Shown: positions 1 through 8,960, counted from the stretch's first letter. The stretch is DNA of 64,000 nt from Clostridium folliculivorans (GCF_024341905.1 NZ_BQXY01000003.1:248001-312000), one strand, 5' to 3'. A program made the numbers and translations. The notes: generated by a model from the sequence alone, not told the origin.

Positions 1-513
1 ATGAATAAAATAAAATTCAAGTCTTTGACAACAGTTTTTATTATTGCAATTTCACTTATTGTGTATGCCTTCTTTCTAAATCATATTGAAACTAGACAAG
101 ATAATACAACTATAATAAAAAGCGGAAAGTATTATTTTAAGCGTGACTTTGTTGGGGAATCAGGCATTAAACATCCTGTCTATGATATTTCAGTATCTGA
201 AAAAGAGGCTAAAAAGAATATTCAAGAAAACAAAACCAATAAAGAAAGTCTTTTTTATTTTTATAAGAATATTTTTCTAATTAAAAGCATGAAAATAACA
301 TCTATATTTACTGGTTTTATCTTTATAATAATCACAGTCTTTATGTTTGAAGTTATATATGATAAACAATTAAATTTAAGTAAAGTAGAAAAGAAAAAAC
401 TATTACCGTTTGTAGTTTGCTTTTTAATAATCTGTACTTTGCTATCTGTATATAAAATAAATCAATTTAAAAAATTAGAATCTAATTTAGTAGTTTACTA
501 TAATTCAATATAG
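1..513 (+). CDS. Hypothetical membrane protein
   Basis: I do not recognise this 170-residue protein. It has three hydrophobic segments, around residues 9-27, 97-118 and 135-152. A lysine-rich stretch lies between segments 1 and 2, and the first segment could be a signal anchor. The ATG is the first base of the window, so its ribosome binding site and any upstream start cannot be seen. The gene is followed by 68 bases before the nitrilase gene and may sit in the same accessory cluster. Base composition is as AT-rich as its neighbours. Confidence 0.6.
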   Translation: MNKIKFKSLTTVFIIAISLIVYAFFLNHIETRQDNTTIIKSGKYYFKRDFVGESGIKHPVYDISVSEKEAKKNIQENKTNKESLFYFYKNIFLIKSMKITSIFTGFIFIIITVFMFEVIYDKQLNLSKVEKKKLLPFVVCFLIICTLLSVYKINQFKKLESNLVVYYNSI

Positions 514-581
514 TTCTACTGAATATCACAACATGTAGTATTTTATCTGACAAAACTTTTTGCTATATTGGGGGCTATAAC

Positions 582-1472
582 ATGACTAAAATATTTAGAA
601 TTGCAATTGTACAAGAAACTCGTGATCCTTATAACATTACCTTAAATACAAATAAAGGGCTGAGCGCAGTGAAAAAAGCAAAAGAGCTTGGGGCTGATCT
701 TGTTTTATTTCCTGAATGCTGGATTACTGGATATGAGTTTCCTAAAGTAAATAAAAACCTTTCCACTAAAGAAATTATGAAAACTTCAGAATTTAAAGAA
801 TGGAATAACTTAGCTATCGATGAGAACAATGAGCATATTCAAACATTTTGTAAGGCTGCTAAACTTTTAAATATCGGTATTGTAATTACATCCTACACAA
901 AAGGAGTAAAAAAACCTCAAAACTCGGCATTCGTTATAAATAGAGATGGTGAAATAATAATGAAATACAGTAAAGTGCATACCTGTGATTTCGCAGATGA
1001 ACGAATGTTAGAATCAGGAGATGAATTCAAGGTATGCGAATTCGAAGGAGTTAAACTTGGGGTAATGATATGCTACGATAGAGAATACCCTGAAAGTGCA
1101 AGAATACTTATGCTAAAAGGGGCAGAATTAATACTAGTACCAAATGATTGTGAATCCATGAAGCCAAGAATTCAGGCATTATCCACTAGAGCATATGAGA
1201 ATATGGTTGGAGTTGCGATGTCAAATCCACCAAGAAAAAACGCAGGTTGCTCCTGTGCTTTTAGCCCAATAACTTGGGATGAAAATGGTATACCTATTGA
1301 CAACACAATCATTATTGCAGATGCAGAAACAGAAGATGTGTTTATAGCAGAATTTGATTTAGAAAAAATACGTAACTATAGAAAGCGTGAAATGATGGGT
1401 AATACTTTCCGTAAAGTAAAAGCCTATTCTGAATTATTGAATGCTACTATCAAAGAACCATTTAAAAGATAA
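582..1472 (+). CDS. Carbon-nitrogen hydrolase (nitrilase superfamily)
   Basis: This 296-residue enzyme of the nitrilase/amidase superfamily probably hydrolyses a C-N bond of a small amide or carbamoyl substrate in the cytoplasm. The Glu-Lys-Cys triad is visible: Glu45 in LFPECW, Lys131 in YSKVH, and Cys164 in MICYDREYPE. The length matches a single-domain family member, with no fused synthetase. The start has a GGGGG ribosome binding site 8 bases upstream. The substrate cannot be told from sequence; omega-amidase, N-carbamoyl-amine amidohydrolase and related classes all fit. The gene looks intact, unlike several neighbours downstream. Confidence 0.88.
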   Translation: MTKIFRIAIVQETRDPYNITLNTNKGLSAVKKAKELGADLVLFPECWITGYEFPKVNKNLSTKEIMKTSEFKEWNNLAIDENNEHIQTFCKAAKLLNIGIVITSYTKGVKKPQNSAFVINRDGEIIMKYSKVHTCDFADERMLESGDEFKVCEFEGVKLGVMICYDREYPESARILMLKGAELILVPNDCESMKPRIQALSTRAYENMVGVAMSNPPRKNAGCSCAFSPITWDENGIPIDNTIIIADAETEDVFIAEFDLEKIRNYRKREMMGNTFRKVKAYSELLNATIKEPFKR

Positions 1473-1501
1473 TAAAATTATAATTTAGGGAGAGAATTAA
1501 T

Positions 1502-1938
1502 GACAAATTAATCATAGGTAAGTTTTGTTCTATAGCTTTTGGCACTAAATTCATTATGAATGGTGTGCAAATCATACTCAAAATTCATTATCAACCTACA
1601 CCATCCCTGTTCTCTCTGAGGAATGGGATAATAATGGCGATCTCGTAATAGGAAATGTTGTTTGGATTGGCTTTAAAACAGTGATTATGCCTGGAGTCCA
1701 TATTGGTGACGGAGCTATAATTGGTACAAGAGTCTTAGTTACTAAGGATGTACCTCCATACTCTATTGTTGGCGGTGTGCCAGCAAAAATTATAAGAAAA
1801 CTATTTGAGGATTCAGTTATAAACGATCTTCTTAATCTCAAATGATGGGATTGGAGCTATGAAAAGATTCAAGCTAACATCTCTTCAATTCAAAGCTGGG
1901 ATATAGAAGCACTAAAAAACTTGCCTATAAATCTATAA
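1502..1938 (+). pseudogene. Broken hexapeptide-repeat O-acetyltransferase (CatB/Vat-like)
   Basis: Conceptual translation gives pieces of a left-handed beta-helix acetyltransferase. The first frame reads [13 protein letters not shown] and MNG. A shift near 1562-1567 then gives [20 protein letters not shown], followed by [20 protein letters not shown] and [23 protein letters not shown] at 1843-1845 interrupts the C-terminal part, where family members have a tryptophan (WWDW), and the reading continues as WDWSYEKI to a TAA at 1938. The N-terminus is missing. So there is one frameshift, one nonsense change and a 5' deletion. The ancestral enzyme probably acetylated a sugar or a xenobiotic hydroxyl. 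Confidence 0.85.
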
Positions 1939-1952
1939 AGGAGATCTTACTT

Positions 1953-2246
1953 ATGCTTATAAAAAAATGCGAAAAATGTGGAGATAAAATTAGCTGGCTA
2001 AAAGTATTCATATCGATAATGAGCGGCTTTACGAATATAAAGTGTGATAAGTGCCAAACTGAATATTATATCATATCAAGCTACCGTCTAATAATTGTTG
2101 TAAGTGTATCTTTTCCATTATTTCTTAGGAATCAAATACTAAAAATATTAAGTCCACAATTTTACTCAATTCTGGCTATCTTATGGCTCATTTTTATGTT
2201 ATCACTTTCTCCTTTCTTATTAAGGACTTACGTAAAGAAACATTAA
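1953..2246 (+). CDS. CXXC-20-CXXC family membrane protein
   Basis: This 97-residue protein has two zinc-ribbon-like Cys pairs near the N-terminus, Cys6-x2-Cys9 and Cys31-x2-Cys34, about 20 residues apart. Two hydrophobic segments follow, around residues 45-62 and 70-90. This layout matches the small Firmicutes family named for its CXXC-x20-CXXC pattern, whose function is unknown. The start is supported by an AGGAG site 8 to 12 bases upstream. It lies just after the acetyltransferase pseudogene. Confidence 0.75.
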   Translation: MLIKKCEKCGDKISWLKVFISIMSGFTNIKCDKCQTEYYIISSYRLIIVVSVSFPLFLRNQILKILSPQFYSILAILWLIFMLSLSPFLLRTYVKKH

Positions 2247-2302
2247 TATTATAATATTTTATTTACTATAAATACCACAATCAAATACCAGCGGAGGCTT
2301 AT

Positions 2303-2800
2303 ATGAATATTAAAAGAAAAAAGATACTTATAACTTTAACCGCTATAATTTCTATAGTGATTATTTCATCATTTCTAATCATAAAATCAATGGTAATCAG
2401 GTTTAACAAATCATTAGATCCTGTAACATTAATTAACATCAACTGGAGTGCTAATTTACCTAATACAAATGAAGCAACTGTACTGTCAGACAAAACAGGT
2501 GGCTTTCCTAGTGATGGAGTAAAACTTACTAAATTAAATTACTCCAAAGATCATTTAGATGAATTAAATAAGAGTTTTAACTTTTCATCCTTTGACAGCT
2601 TAGCACTTGATAGATTTAACTCACTAGCTAAGTCCATAGATGATAAGAAAGCCATAAATGAAATAACGGATTTGATTATAAATGATAATTCAACACTAAG
2701 ATATAAAATAATAAAAAAAGATTCTTCATATCTACTTATTCTAATAAGCACTAAATCTTCAGACACTTTATCCTTATATTGTTTAGAAGATAGGATATAA
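2303..2800 (+). CDS. Hypothetical anchored extracytoplasmic protein
   Basis: This 165-residue protein has a basic N-terminus (KRKK) and one hydrophobic segment at about residues 8-27. A polar domain predicted to lie outside the membrane follows. A GGAGG site precedes the ATG. Its C-terminal part (YKIIKKDSSYLLILIST...LYCLED) resembles the end of the next gene downstream (YPVPINKSNLYYLKSKDS...KLYGLEL), suggesting two diverged paralogues in tandem. No known domain was recognised. Confidence 0.6.
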   Translation: MNIKRKKILITLTAIISIVIISSFLIIKSMVIRFNKSLDPVTLININWSANLPNTNEATVLSDKTGGFPSDGVKLTKLNYSKDHLDELNKSFNFSSFDSLALDRFNSLAKSIDDKKAINEITDLIINDNSTLRYKIIKKDSSYLLILISTKSSDTLSLYCLEDRI

Positions 2801-2980
2801 CTCTACTTTTTTAATTATCAATAGAAAGTATTTTATAGCTTAGTCAATCTTACTCTAGTTAAAAATTATTTTAACAGTAAATCCCAATAATATATTTATT
2901 GTAATAGGTGAATACCCAAGCTTATTTTAGCTATAGTAATTATCTTTGGGTTTTTTCTAGGTAAAAAAGCCATTGAAACT

Positions 2981-3382
2981 GTGACTACTGAACATGGATT
3001 ATGGTATATAAATTTCGGTGTAAAAGTTCCAACTCCTGAAAAAGAATCGAAAGCTTTTTATGAAAGCGGCCCTACTGGAGATGGAGAAATATATACTATA
3101 TGTGAATACAGTGATAAGAACTTTCAAAGATTAATAAATATGTCTATATGGAAAGAAATCAATTCTCAAACTGACATCGATTTAATAAGTGATCGAATAA
3201 ATACAATAAAAAACTGGATAACCAACAATGGCACTAAGAATAATGATTTATTTTTAAAATATCCGGTACCAATAAATAAAAGCAACTTATATTACCTTAA
3301 GTCAAAAGATTCCGATGGCTTTTTTCTTTTAATCTGTAATAAACAAAGTAATAAACTTTACGGATTAGAACTTACAAATTAA
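2981..3382 (+). CDS. Hypothetical protein, probably missing its N-terminal anchor
   Basis: The open frame starts at a GTG at 2981 with no convincing ribosome binding site. Reading the same frame upstream gives a hydrophobic run (PKLILAIVIIFGFFLGKK) that starts just after an in-frame TGA. A GTG at 2910 with a weak upstream purine site is one base out of frame with this run. Dropping one base near 2914-2917 would give a normal anchored protein like its neighbour at 2303. I infer a recent 5' frameshift, so this may be a pseudogene. The folded domain ends in LYGLELTN and is followed 12 bases later by the next gene. Confidence 0.5.
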   Translation: MTTEHGLWYINFGVKVPTPEKESKAFYESGPTGDGEIYTICEYSDKNFQRLINMSIWKEINSQTDIDLISDRINTIKNWITNNGTKNNDLFLKYPVPINKSNLYYLKSKDSDGFFLLICNKQSNKLYGLELTN

Positions 3383-3394
3383 AGGAGGATATAT

Positions 3395-3676
3395 ATGAAC
3401 CATATACTTGCCACTATGATTTTAATTGGTATTTTTACATCAATATTATTTTTTATTTGCTCAAAACTAAAATTTGACCATTGGCTTGATAAAAGTAATG
3501 TACGAAGAGTCGCAGCTATTTTCTTAACTTTTTTCATATTCGTAGGTGTCCTTGGAGGAGCTGAAGAATCTCACATTACAGGCATTTACTATTCAATTGC
3601 AGAAGGTATTTCATACTCGCAATTTATTGTAGTAATATCTTTTGTAAGCTCTAAAAAATCTAGGATGACAAAATAA
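3395..3676 (+). CDS. Small hypothetical membrane protein
   Basis: This 93-residue protein has three predicted membrane segments (about residues 3-22, 40-56 and 62-85). A perfect AAAGGAGG site lies 8 bases before the ATG, so translation is likely. It follows the preceding gene by 12 bases and may share its transcript. No family was recognised. Confidence 0.6.
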   Translation: MNHILATMILIGIFTSILFFICSKLKFDHWLDKSNVRRVAAIFLTFFIFVGVLGGAEESHITGIYYSIAEGISYSQFIVVISFVSSKKSRMTK

Positions 3677-3785
3677 GTGCAGATATATACTAATTACGCT
3701 ATATATTTGCCTTTTGTGTTTCTGTATATATTCTATTATAATAAGCAAAAATTTTTTAATATAACTTTCAATAAATAAAGGTAAA

Positions 3786-4199
3786 CTACTTTAATGCCTT
3801 TTTCACGTAATACATATTAAAGCCTTCAGGGTTATTTTCTATAATACTAAAAGTTTCATACCCTAATTTTTTATAAAAGTCTAATGAATGTACAGTTTGC
3901 AAGTATGCATTAGAAACTCCTCTCCTTAGAGCTTCTTGCTCAACTTCACACATCATTTGCTTTCCATAGCCTTTTCCTCTATGTAAGCTATCTACCCAAA
4001 GAGCGTTAATATATAACCAGTTTGAATTATGATTTCCTTGAAGTCCTCCTACGACTTTTCCATCATCATCTTTTATTAAAATACTAATTGGTATATTTTG
4101 TTCTGAGCTTTTTGATAAGGCATATTCTGTCAATCCATTCTCAATTATTTTCACATCCTCGTCTTTTAATTCAGCTTCTATATATAATTTACTGTTCAC
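3786..4199 (-). CDS. GNAT family N-acetyltransferase
   Basis: This acetyl-CoA-dependent N-acetyltransferase shows the GNAT core. The acetyl-CoA pyrophosphate loop appears as RGKGYGKQMM after LWVDSLH, and the C-terminal NAYLQTVHSLDFYKKLGYE segment is typical. The open frame extends upstream to 4244. A TTTGGAGG site sits 7 bases before a GTG at 4199 (giving MNSKLYIEAEL), and I take that as the start, for 137 residues. The substrate is unknown. It is convergent with the preceding plus-strand genes. Confidence 0.8.
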   Translation of the reverse strand: MNSKLYIEAELKDEDVKIIENGLTEYALSKSSEQNIPISILIKDDDGKVVGGLQGNHNSNWLYINALWVDSLHRGKGYGKQMMCEVEQEALRRGVSNAYLQTVHSLDFYKKLGYETFSIIENNPEGFNMYYVKKALK

Positions 4200-4377
4200 A
4201 ATAAATCCTCCAAATCCACATCTTTCATTCAACCATGAAAACACTTATTAATTAATCTTTTGTGATACTATAACTTAATACAATAGATTATATCATATTT
4301 CCTATATATAATTTATTTCAACACTTATGGTTATAATAACTTAGAAAGTAATTATTAATCAAATACGGAGGCAATAA

Positions 4378-5085
4378 ATGCTTATAATTTTATTTCATTA
4401 TCTATTTAAACCTTTAGTAATATTTTTTGTACTTCTTATACTGGTAAAGATAACTGGTAAAAAGTCCTTATCTCAGATAACCTACTTTGACTACATATCT
4501 GGAATTACTATTGGAGCACTAGCTGGTGCCACAAGTGTTGATAAACATACAGGTATAATTAAAGGTGTTTCAGTACTTATGATATGGGTATTCATCCCTA
4601 TGATTATGTCCTATTTTGAATATAGAAGCTTTAGTTTTGAAAGAAAAACTGTAGGAGAACCTTTATTTCTTATAAAAAGAGGCATTGTAGCTACGGATAA
4701 TTTAAAGAAAGCAAAATATAGTATAAATGACTTATTGATGTAGCTTAGAAAAAAGGATATATTTTACATAGCTGAGGTAGAGTTTGCAATACTTGAGGTT
4801 GATGGAGAAATAAGTGTGCTAAAAAAAGCACCCTATGCTAATGTAACTCCACAGGATCTAAATATAGCCCCTCCTTATAAAGGACTAACCTTAAGTTTAA
4901 TAATTAATGGAATTATTTTAGATTCAAATCTAAGCCTTGCAGAAAAGAATAAAGCTTGGTTAGAAGAAGAGCTGAAGAAAAATAACATTACTAATGTAGA
5001 AGATATATTGTATGCTGGTTATACTTCAGGTGGAAAGTTAGAGCTAGTTACAAAAAGATCAGCAGAGTATCAAAAATCAATCTAG
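4378..5085 (+). pseudogene. yetF: YetF-like DUF421 membrane protein, interrupted by an amber codon
   Basis: The frame encodes a 235-residue DUF421/YetF-type protein. The N-terminal part (to residue 121) has the membrane segments and the KKSLSQITYFDYISGITIG signature. The C-terminal part (PYANVTPQDLN...GLTLSLIINGIIL) is the cytoplasmic domain. A single TAG at 4741-4743 splits them without any frame change, and CAG (Gln) is the likely ancestral codon. A good GGAGG site precedes the ATG. YetF-like proteins are spore or envelope-associated membrane proteins of poorly known function. Either a recent nonsense mutation or a sequencing error explains this. Confidence 0.85.
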
Positions 5086-5120
5086 TTAATATTATATATA
5101 CCATATAATTTTTATTTATT

Positions 5121-5174
5121 AATAAAGAAGTAGAAATCATTAATTTTGTAGGATTCCTGCTTCTTTATTTTCTT
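5121..5174 (+). terminator. Intrinsic terminator after yetF-like gene
   Basis: A long stem pairs AATAAAGAAG at 5121 with the CTTCTTTATT ending near 5170. It has two G-U wobble positions and is followed by a T-rich tail. It lies 35 bases after the yetF-like stop. Confidence 0.65.
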
Positions 5175-5238
5175 ACAATTTTCAGAATAAAAAACATCAT
5201 ATTTTTATAATCGTTTTATCAAACTTTGATATATTATT

Positions 5239-6114
5239 TTATAATGAATATAATGTCAGAATACCTCCTGTCAAGTCAAAGATAGAGCATAATGGTATAG
5301 CTCCATAATTATTCTTGGAAACTGTATTTTTAAATTTTACCCAAAGTATTCCGTTACATATTCCATAAACTTCTGTAGCTGTATATACGGCTGCTGTATT
5401 ATTTATAACATCAAAACTTAATTGTACATTATCTATAGGGAATGCACTTCCTATGATAGCTTTTATTGCTGACTCAACATCTGTATTACAACAACAATCA
5501 GGAGTAGTACAATTATATGGTGATGGAGGAGTAGTAATAGGTTCGTCGTTGAATGTAATAAATATTATATTGCATAATGATACGTATACTGTATTTCCTT
5601 GATTTAAATCTTTTATAATTACAACATCACCATTTGTTTGAAATCCAGTTATTGTACCTTGTTCAACAGTATTAAAAGATATTAATGAAACTGCCTGATT
5701 TTTATTTGCAGCATAAATTCTATCTAAGGCATACTTCACAGCTGTTTTACAACAGCAGTCTCCTGCCGGTCCTGTACTTCCAGTTGATCCTGTTGGTCCT
5801 TGTGGCCCTGTATCCCCAGTGGCGCCCGTTGGCCCTGCTGGTCCTTGTGGTCCTGTATCTCCAGTGGCTCCTGTTGAGCCTGCTGGTCCTTGTGGTCCTG
5901 TATCTCCAGTGGCTCCTGTTGCTCCTGTTGGACCTCCTGCTGGTCCTGTCGGTCCTGCTGGCCCTCTCTCTCCTTGTGGCCCTCTTTTTCCCTGTGCACC
6001 TTGGCAACCTTTCGGCCCTGGAGGTCCTTGTGGTCCTGTAGGTCCTGTTGGGCACTTACAATTAGGCCTTTTATCGTAACAGTTGTACTGTCGATAATAT
6101 TCTCTAGTTTTCAT
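5239..6114 (-). CDS. Collagen-like exosporium/spore-surface protein (BclA-like)
   Basis: The protein of about 291 residues has a short N-terminal region, then a collagen-like Gly-X-Y domain of about 90 residues ([13 protein letters not shown], then repeats of [13 protein letters not shown]). Cysteine clusters (DCCCK) and a C-terminal globular domain of about 160 residues with a second DCCC motif follow. This layout is that of BclA-type filaments on the clostridial spore surface, where the Thr-rich triplets are usually glycosylated. The frame opens at a GTG at 6129, but that GTG lies inside the AGGGGTG ribosome binding site, so I prefer the ATG at 6114. A SigmaK-like promoter lies about 50 bases upstream. 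A decayed collagen-like gene is divergently placed at 6464. Confidence 0.85.
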   Translation of the reverse strand: MKTREYYRQYNCYDKRPNCKCPTGPTGPQGPPGPKGCQGAQGKRGPQGERGPAGPTGPAGGPTGATGATGDTGPQGPAGSTGATGDTGPQGPAGPTGATGDTGPQGPTGSTGSTGPAGDCCCKTAVKYALDRIYAANKNQAVSLISFNTVEQGTITGFQTNGDVVIIKDLNQGNTVYVSLCNIIFITFNDEPITTPPSPYNCTTPDCCCNTDVESAIKAIIGSAFPIDNVQLSFDVINNTAAVYTATEVYGICNGILWVKFKNTVSKNNYGAIPLCSIFDLTGGILTLYSL

Positions 6115-6163
6115 TTTATAAAATTTCACCCCTAACTAGCATCAATGTTTCAACAATTTAGAT

Positions 6164-6192
6164 TATTATATGATTTACAACCATTTTCAGTT
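6164..6192 (-). promoter_or_regulatory. Possible SigmaK promoter for the collagen-like gene
   Basis: On the minus strand CATATAATA (6172-6164) fits the SigmaK -10 pattern CATAnnnTA, with an AC at 6191-6190 about 17 bases upstream as the -35. This suits late mother-cell expression of an exosporium protein. The rest of the 6130-6463 gap shows only AT-rich sequence. Confidence 0.45.
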
Positions 6193-6463
6193 CTACATTT
6201 TCTGATAAATCATAATCAAAATATATCTTCTTTCGTCGTAAATACTTATATATTACAATTTCATATCAATGTTTTATATATATATTTTACTATATTACAA
6301 ATTAATGATATATTCATTGTATTTTTCATGCTATTTCTTATAACTAACAAAAACCCTTATCTCAAATGTCATATATAAATAAGACTTTTTTGATACTATC
6401 TAAGTAATTTTTTTTATTAATTACCTCATATATTATATTAATTAATGTTTTTGGAGTATAAAA

Positions 6464-7806
6464 TTGGATTTAAAAGATAACCAGCAAAATTATACTTGTA
6501 ATCCCTACGTAATCAATGCAGGAGATACCCCATCTATACAAGAGGGCCCTCTTTCAAAAAGACCCTTACCTAAAATTAAAGGTAGACTTTTTTTAGATAC
6601 TGACCATAATATTCTTCAGGGATACAGGATGTAGTTGGGTACCTCTACAGATTGGACCCCGTGGACCTCGTGGTTTTCAAGGACCTTCTGGTATTTCATA
6701 TATTACTGGAATTGGTGCGCCAACATGTGATATTGGACAAATAGGAAATATCTACATCGATATATCTACTGGACAGCAATATTTAAAACTAAGTTCATCT
6801 AGCTTACCTAATTGCACATGGAATGAATATCAGAATAATCCTGTATATGAACCTAACACTTCTGCATATTATCAAACTGTTAGATATGATAAGAATCAAT
6901 TTGCTTCTTATGGACATACTTCATTTTATAAAATGTGGTATGACTATTCATCGTCAGGAGGTATTGCGATGGCAACATCAAGTGATGGGATAAACTGGAG
7001 TTTCTAATATGACAGGTCTTTCTACAACAGCTAGACACTCTAGAGTTCTATTTAATAGTGACGGTTTTGGCACAGGTACTCCTTATAGAATTTGGTACTG
7101 GAGTACACTATCTCCCTATATTGTTTGACCACAACCACAAATGATTAGAACTGCAAAATCATCTGACGGCATTAACTGGATTAATGACACAAACATTACT
7201 CAGGATCCTACAGATCCTTTATTGCCATTTTCAATCTATAATGGTAGTTATGGACCTGCCGATATTTTGTATTTCCCTCAAAACAATCCAACTCTTGACA
7301 AGATTAATCCTTTCAACAATCGTTATGTTATGTACTATGATGTAACAAATGGGGCTATCGAAGAAATTGCCTTAGCCATTTCTGGAGATGGCCTCTTTTG
7401 GGCCAGAATTGGCAACCAACCTGTACTTCCAAGAGGAGGAGCTGGGCAATGGGATCAAAATTATGCATGTGAAGGAGCCGTGGTACTACGTATTGCACCT
7501 AATTATTTTAAAATGTGGTACAGTGGTGGAGTAAATACTTCAAATGAAGGAATTGGTTGTGCTAGTTCGACAGATGGAATAAATTGGACTAAATTCTCTG
7601 GAAATCCTGTATTTAGTATTTATCAAGGTGTTCCTTGGAGAAATGAAAGGACATATAATCCATGGGCACTATACGATCCACTCCAATTTAGTGGTCATGG
7701 TGAATCTGTATTCTATAAGCTTTGGCTTACAGGAGAATCTACAACCTCAAGTCCAGATATAGGATATGCTACTATGGAAAATTGTTTTTGGTTACCTTTA
7801 ATATAA
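6464..7806 (+). pseudogene. Decayed collagen-like protein with glycosidase-like beta-propeller repeats
   Basis: A TTG at 6464 with a GGAG site starts a frame that runs about 50 codons. It shifts near 6615-6630 into GCSWVPLQIGPRGPRG and FQGPSG (a short Gly-X-Y stretch), then runs to a TAA near 7006. Another shift gives NMTGLSTTARHSRVLFNSDG, with an in-frame TGA at 7126-7128. From 7141 the last 221 codons are open. Repeated motifs (SSDGINW, GDGLFWARIGNQPVLP, STDGINWTKFSGNPVF, FKMWYSGG) resemble the blades of GH43/GH32-type five-bladed propellers. The ancestral product was probably a spore-surface protein partnering the divergent collagen-like gene. With at least two frameshifts and one stop, it is not functional as one protein. 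Confidence 0.8.
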
Positions 7807-7929
7807 AATGCACTTTCTTCTTTCTTAGAGTTCTAATAAGTTTTTTAGTTTTTGATTAATTTCTTTATTAATTAGTTTATAATACTTTTATTTAAGTCTA
7901 TAAGATGATACAATATTTATAATTTGAAT

Positions 7930-7968
7930 AACGGCAGGAACCCTTGAAATCAAAAGGTTCCTGCCGTT
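7930..7968 (+). terminator. Strong hairpin, probable orphan terminator
   Basis: A perfect 13-base stem (AACGGCAGGAACC at 7930-7942 with its complement at 7956-7968) encloses an inner TTGA/TCAA pairing. It is followed by TTTGTGTTT. Only 10 bases later the truncated substrate-binding protein frame becomes recognisable, so the hairpin looks like a terminator brought next to it by a deletion. Confidence 0.6.
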
Positions 7969-7977
7969 TGTGTTTCT

Positions 7978-8793
7978 GCACAGGTTGCAGACAAGACTAT
8001 GCAGCAAGTATTATCAAAAAGCGTTGATATAGGTTTCAGTGGACCTGAACAAGTTGTATACATCTATAATCAAAAGAGAGATGACTACCCAATTGTATTT
8101 GCTCAATTGACTCAAAAAGATGGTTCCTTCTTAGTTGGAAGAACTGAAGACAAAAACTTCACTTGGGAATCTGTCAAAGGTAAAACTATTATAGGTGGTC
8201 GTCCAGGTGGTGTTCCTGAAATGGCTTTAGAATATGTTTTAAGAAATCATGGTCTTCAACCTGGTAAAGACGTCAATGTTGTAACTAATATAGCTTACAC
8301 TGCAACTGGTGGTGCCTTCAAGGGTGGAACCGGCGATTACGTTGCTCTTTTCGAGCCTACTGGTTCTATGCTTGAAAAAGAAAAATCTGGTAGTATAGTT
8401 GCTTCTGTTGGAGCATCAGCTGGAACATTACCTTATACTTGTTTCTACGCTACTAAATCATATATAGAAAAAAATCCTGATATAATTGAAAAGTTCACAC
8501 GTGCAATAGTAAAAGGTCAGCAATGGGTAGAAAAGAATAACGATGCTGATGTTGCGAAATCAATCATATCCTTCTTCCCAGGAACAGATCAAGATATACT
8601 AACTAATGTTGTTAAAAATTACAGATCTATTGATGCTTTTGCAAAAGTTCCTACAATGAAAGAAGAAGATTATACTAGACTTTTAGACATAATTCAATCT
8701 TATCAAGCTAGTTTAATCCCTTCAAGACCTGCATTCGATAAGATAATTGACAACTCCTTTGGAGAAAAGGCACTAAAAGATTTATCTAAATAG
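7978..8793 (+). pseudogene. 5'-truncated ABC transporter substrate-binding protein (NMT1/SsuA-like)
   Basis: The remaining frame encodes about 265 residues of a periplasmic-binding-protein-like lipoprotein of the nitrate/sulfonate/taurine class. It runs from QVADKTMQQVLSKSVDIGFSGPEQ through FLVGRTEDKNFTWESVKGKTIIGG to YQASLIPSRPAFD. Full-length members have about 60-70 more residues, including a lipoprotein signal, and these are missing. Upstream in frame there is a TGA at 7945 inside a hairpin, and no ribosome binding site before the ATG at 7999. The ATPase and permease genes downstream are intact. The 5' deletion probably leaves the transporter without its exported receptor unless another one is supplied elsewhere. 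Confidence 0.8.
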
Positions 8794-8806
8794 TATTTAA
8801 AGTTTA

Positions 8807-8938
8807 TTGTCACGGATATTTTATGCTACAAGATGTATATCACTTCACTCTTTATATATTTTCGATACCTCTTGAGTTCTACGAGAAGTATTAAAAAGAT
8901 ATAAGACCATGGAGGATACATCAGTATATCCGTGACAA
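8807..8938. repeat. 132-bp foldback element inside the ABC transporter operon
   Basis: Perfect 13-base inverted ends (TTGTCACGGATAT and ATATCCGTGACAA) bound a segment whose inner parts also pair. GATGTAT pairs with ATACATC, and TCTTTATAT with ATATAAGA, allowing bulges. It fills most of the gap between the receptor fragment and the ATPase gene. It looks like a small non-autonomous foldback element or a structured leader. No second copy was found in this window. Confidence 0.7.
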
Positions 8939-8960
8939 ATTTTTAATAGGTGGTGAAAAT

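Noticed and set aside
1843..1845. Selenocysteine at the TGA of the acetyltransferase
   Set aside because: The family has Trp here, there is no SECIS-like hairpin, and the gene also has a frameshift.
2915..2957. Terminator from ACCCAAG/CTTTGGGT before the gene at 2981
   Set aside because: Long loop, and the bases read as a membrane anchor in frame with the following gene. The pairing is probably chance.
4741..4743. Pyrrolysine or programmed read-through at the TAG in the YetF-like gene
   Set aside because: No pyl genes or stimulating structure seen. A simple CAG to TAG change explains it.
5739..5990. Tandem repeats at 5.7-6.0 kb as a CRISPR array
   Set aside because: The repeats are in-frame Gly-X-Y codons without spacers.
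5685..6135. Long plus-strand open frames opposite the collagen-like gene
   Set aside because: They are mirror frames of the Gly-X-Y repeats, whose codon bias removes stops in other frames.
6145..6378. 77-codon plus-strand frame upstream of the collagen-like gene
   Set aside because: Very AT-rich, Phe/Ile-rich translation, no ribosome binding site, and it overlaps the likely promoter.
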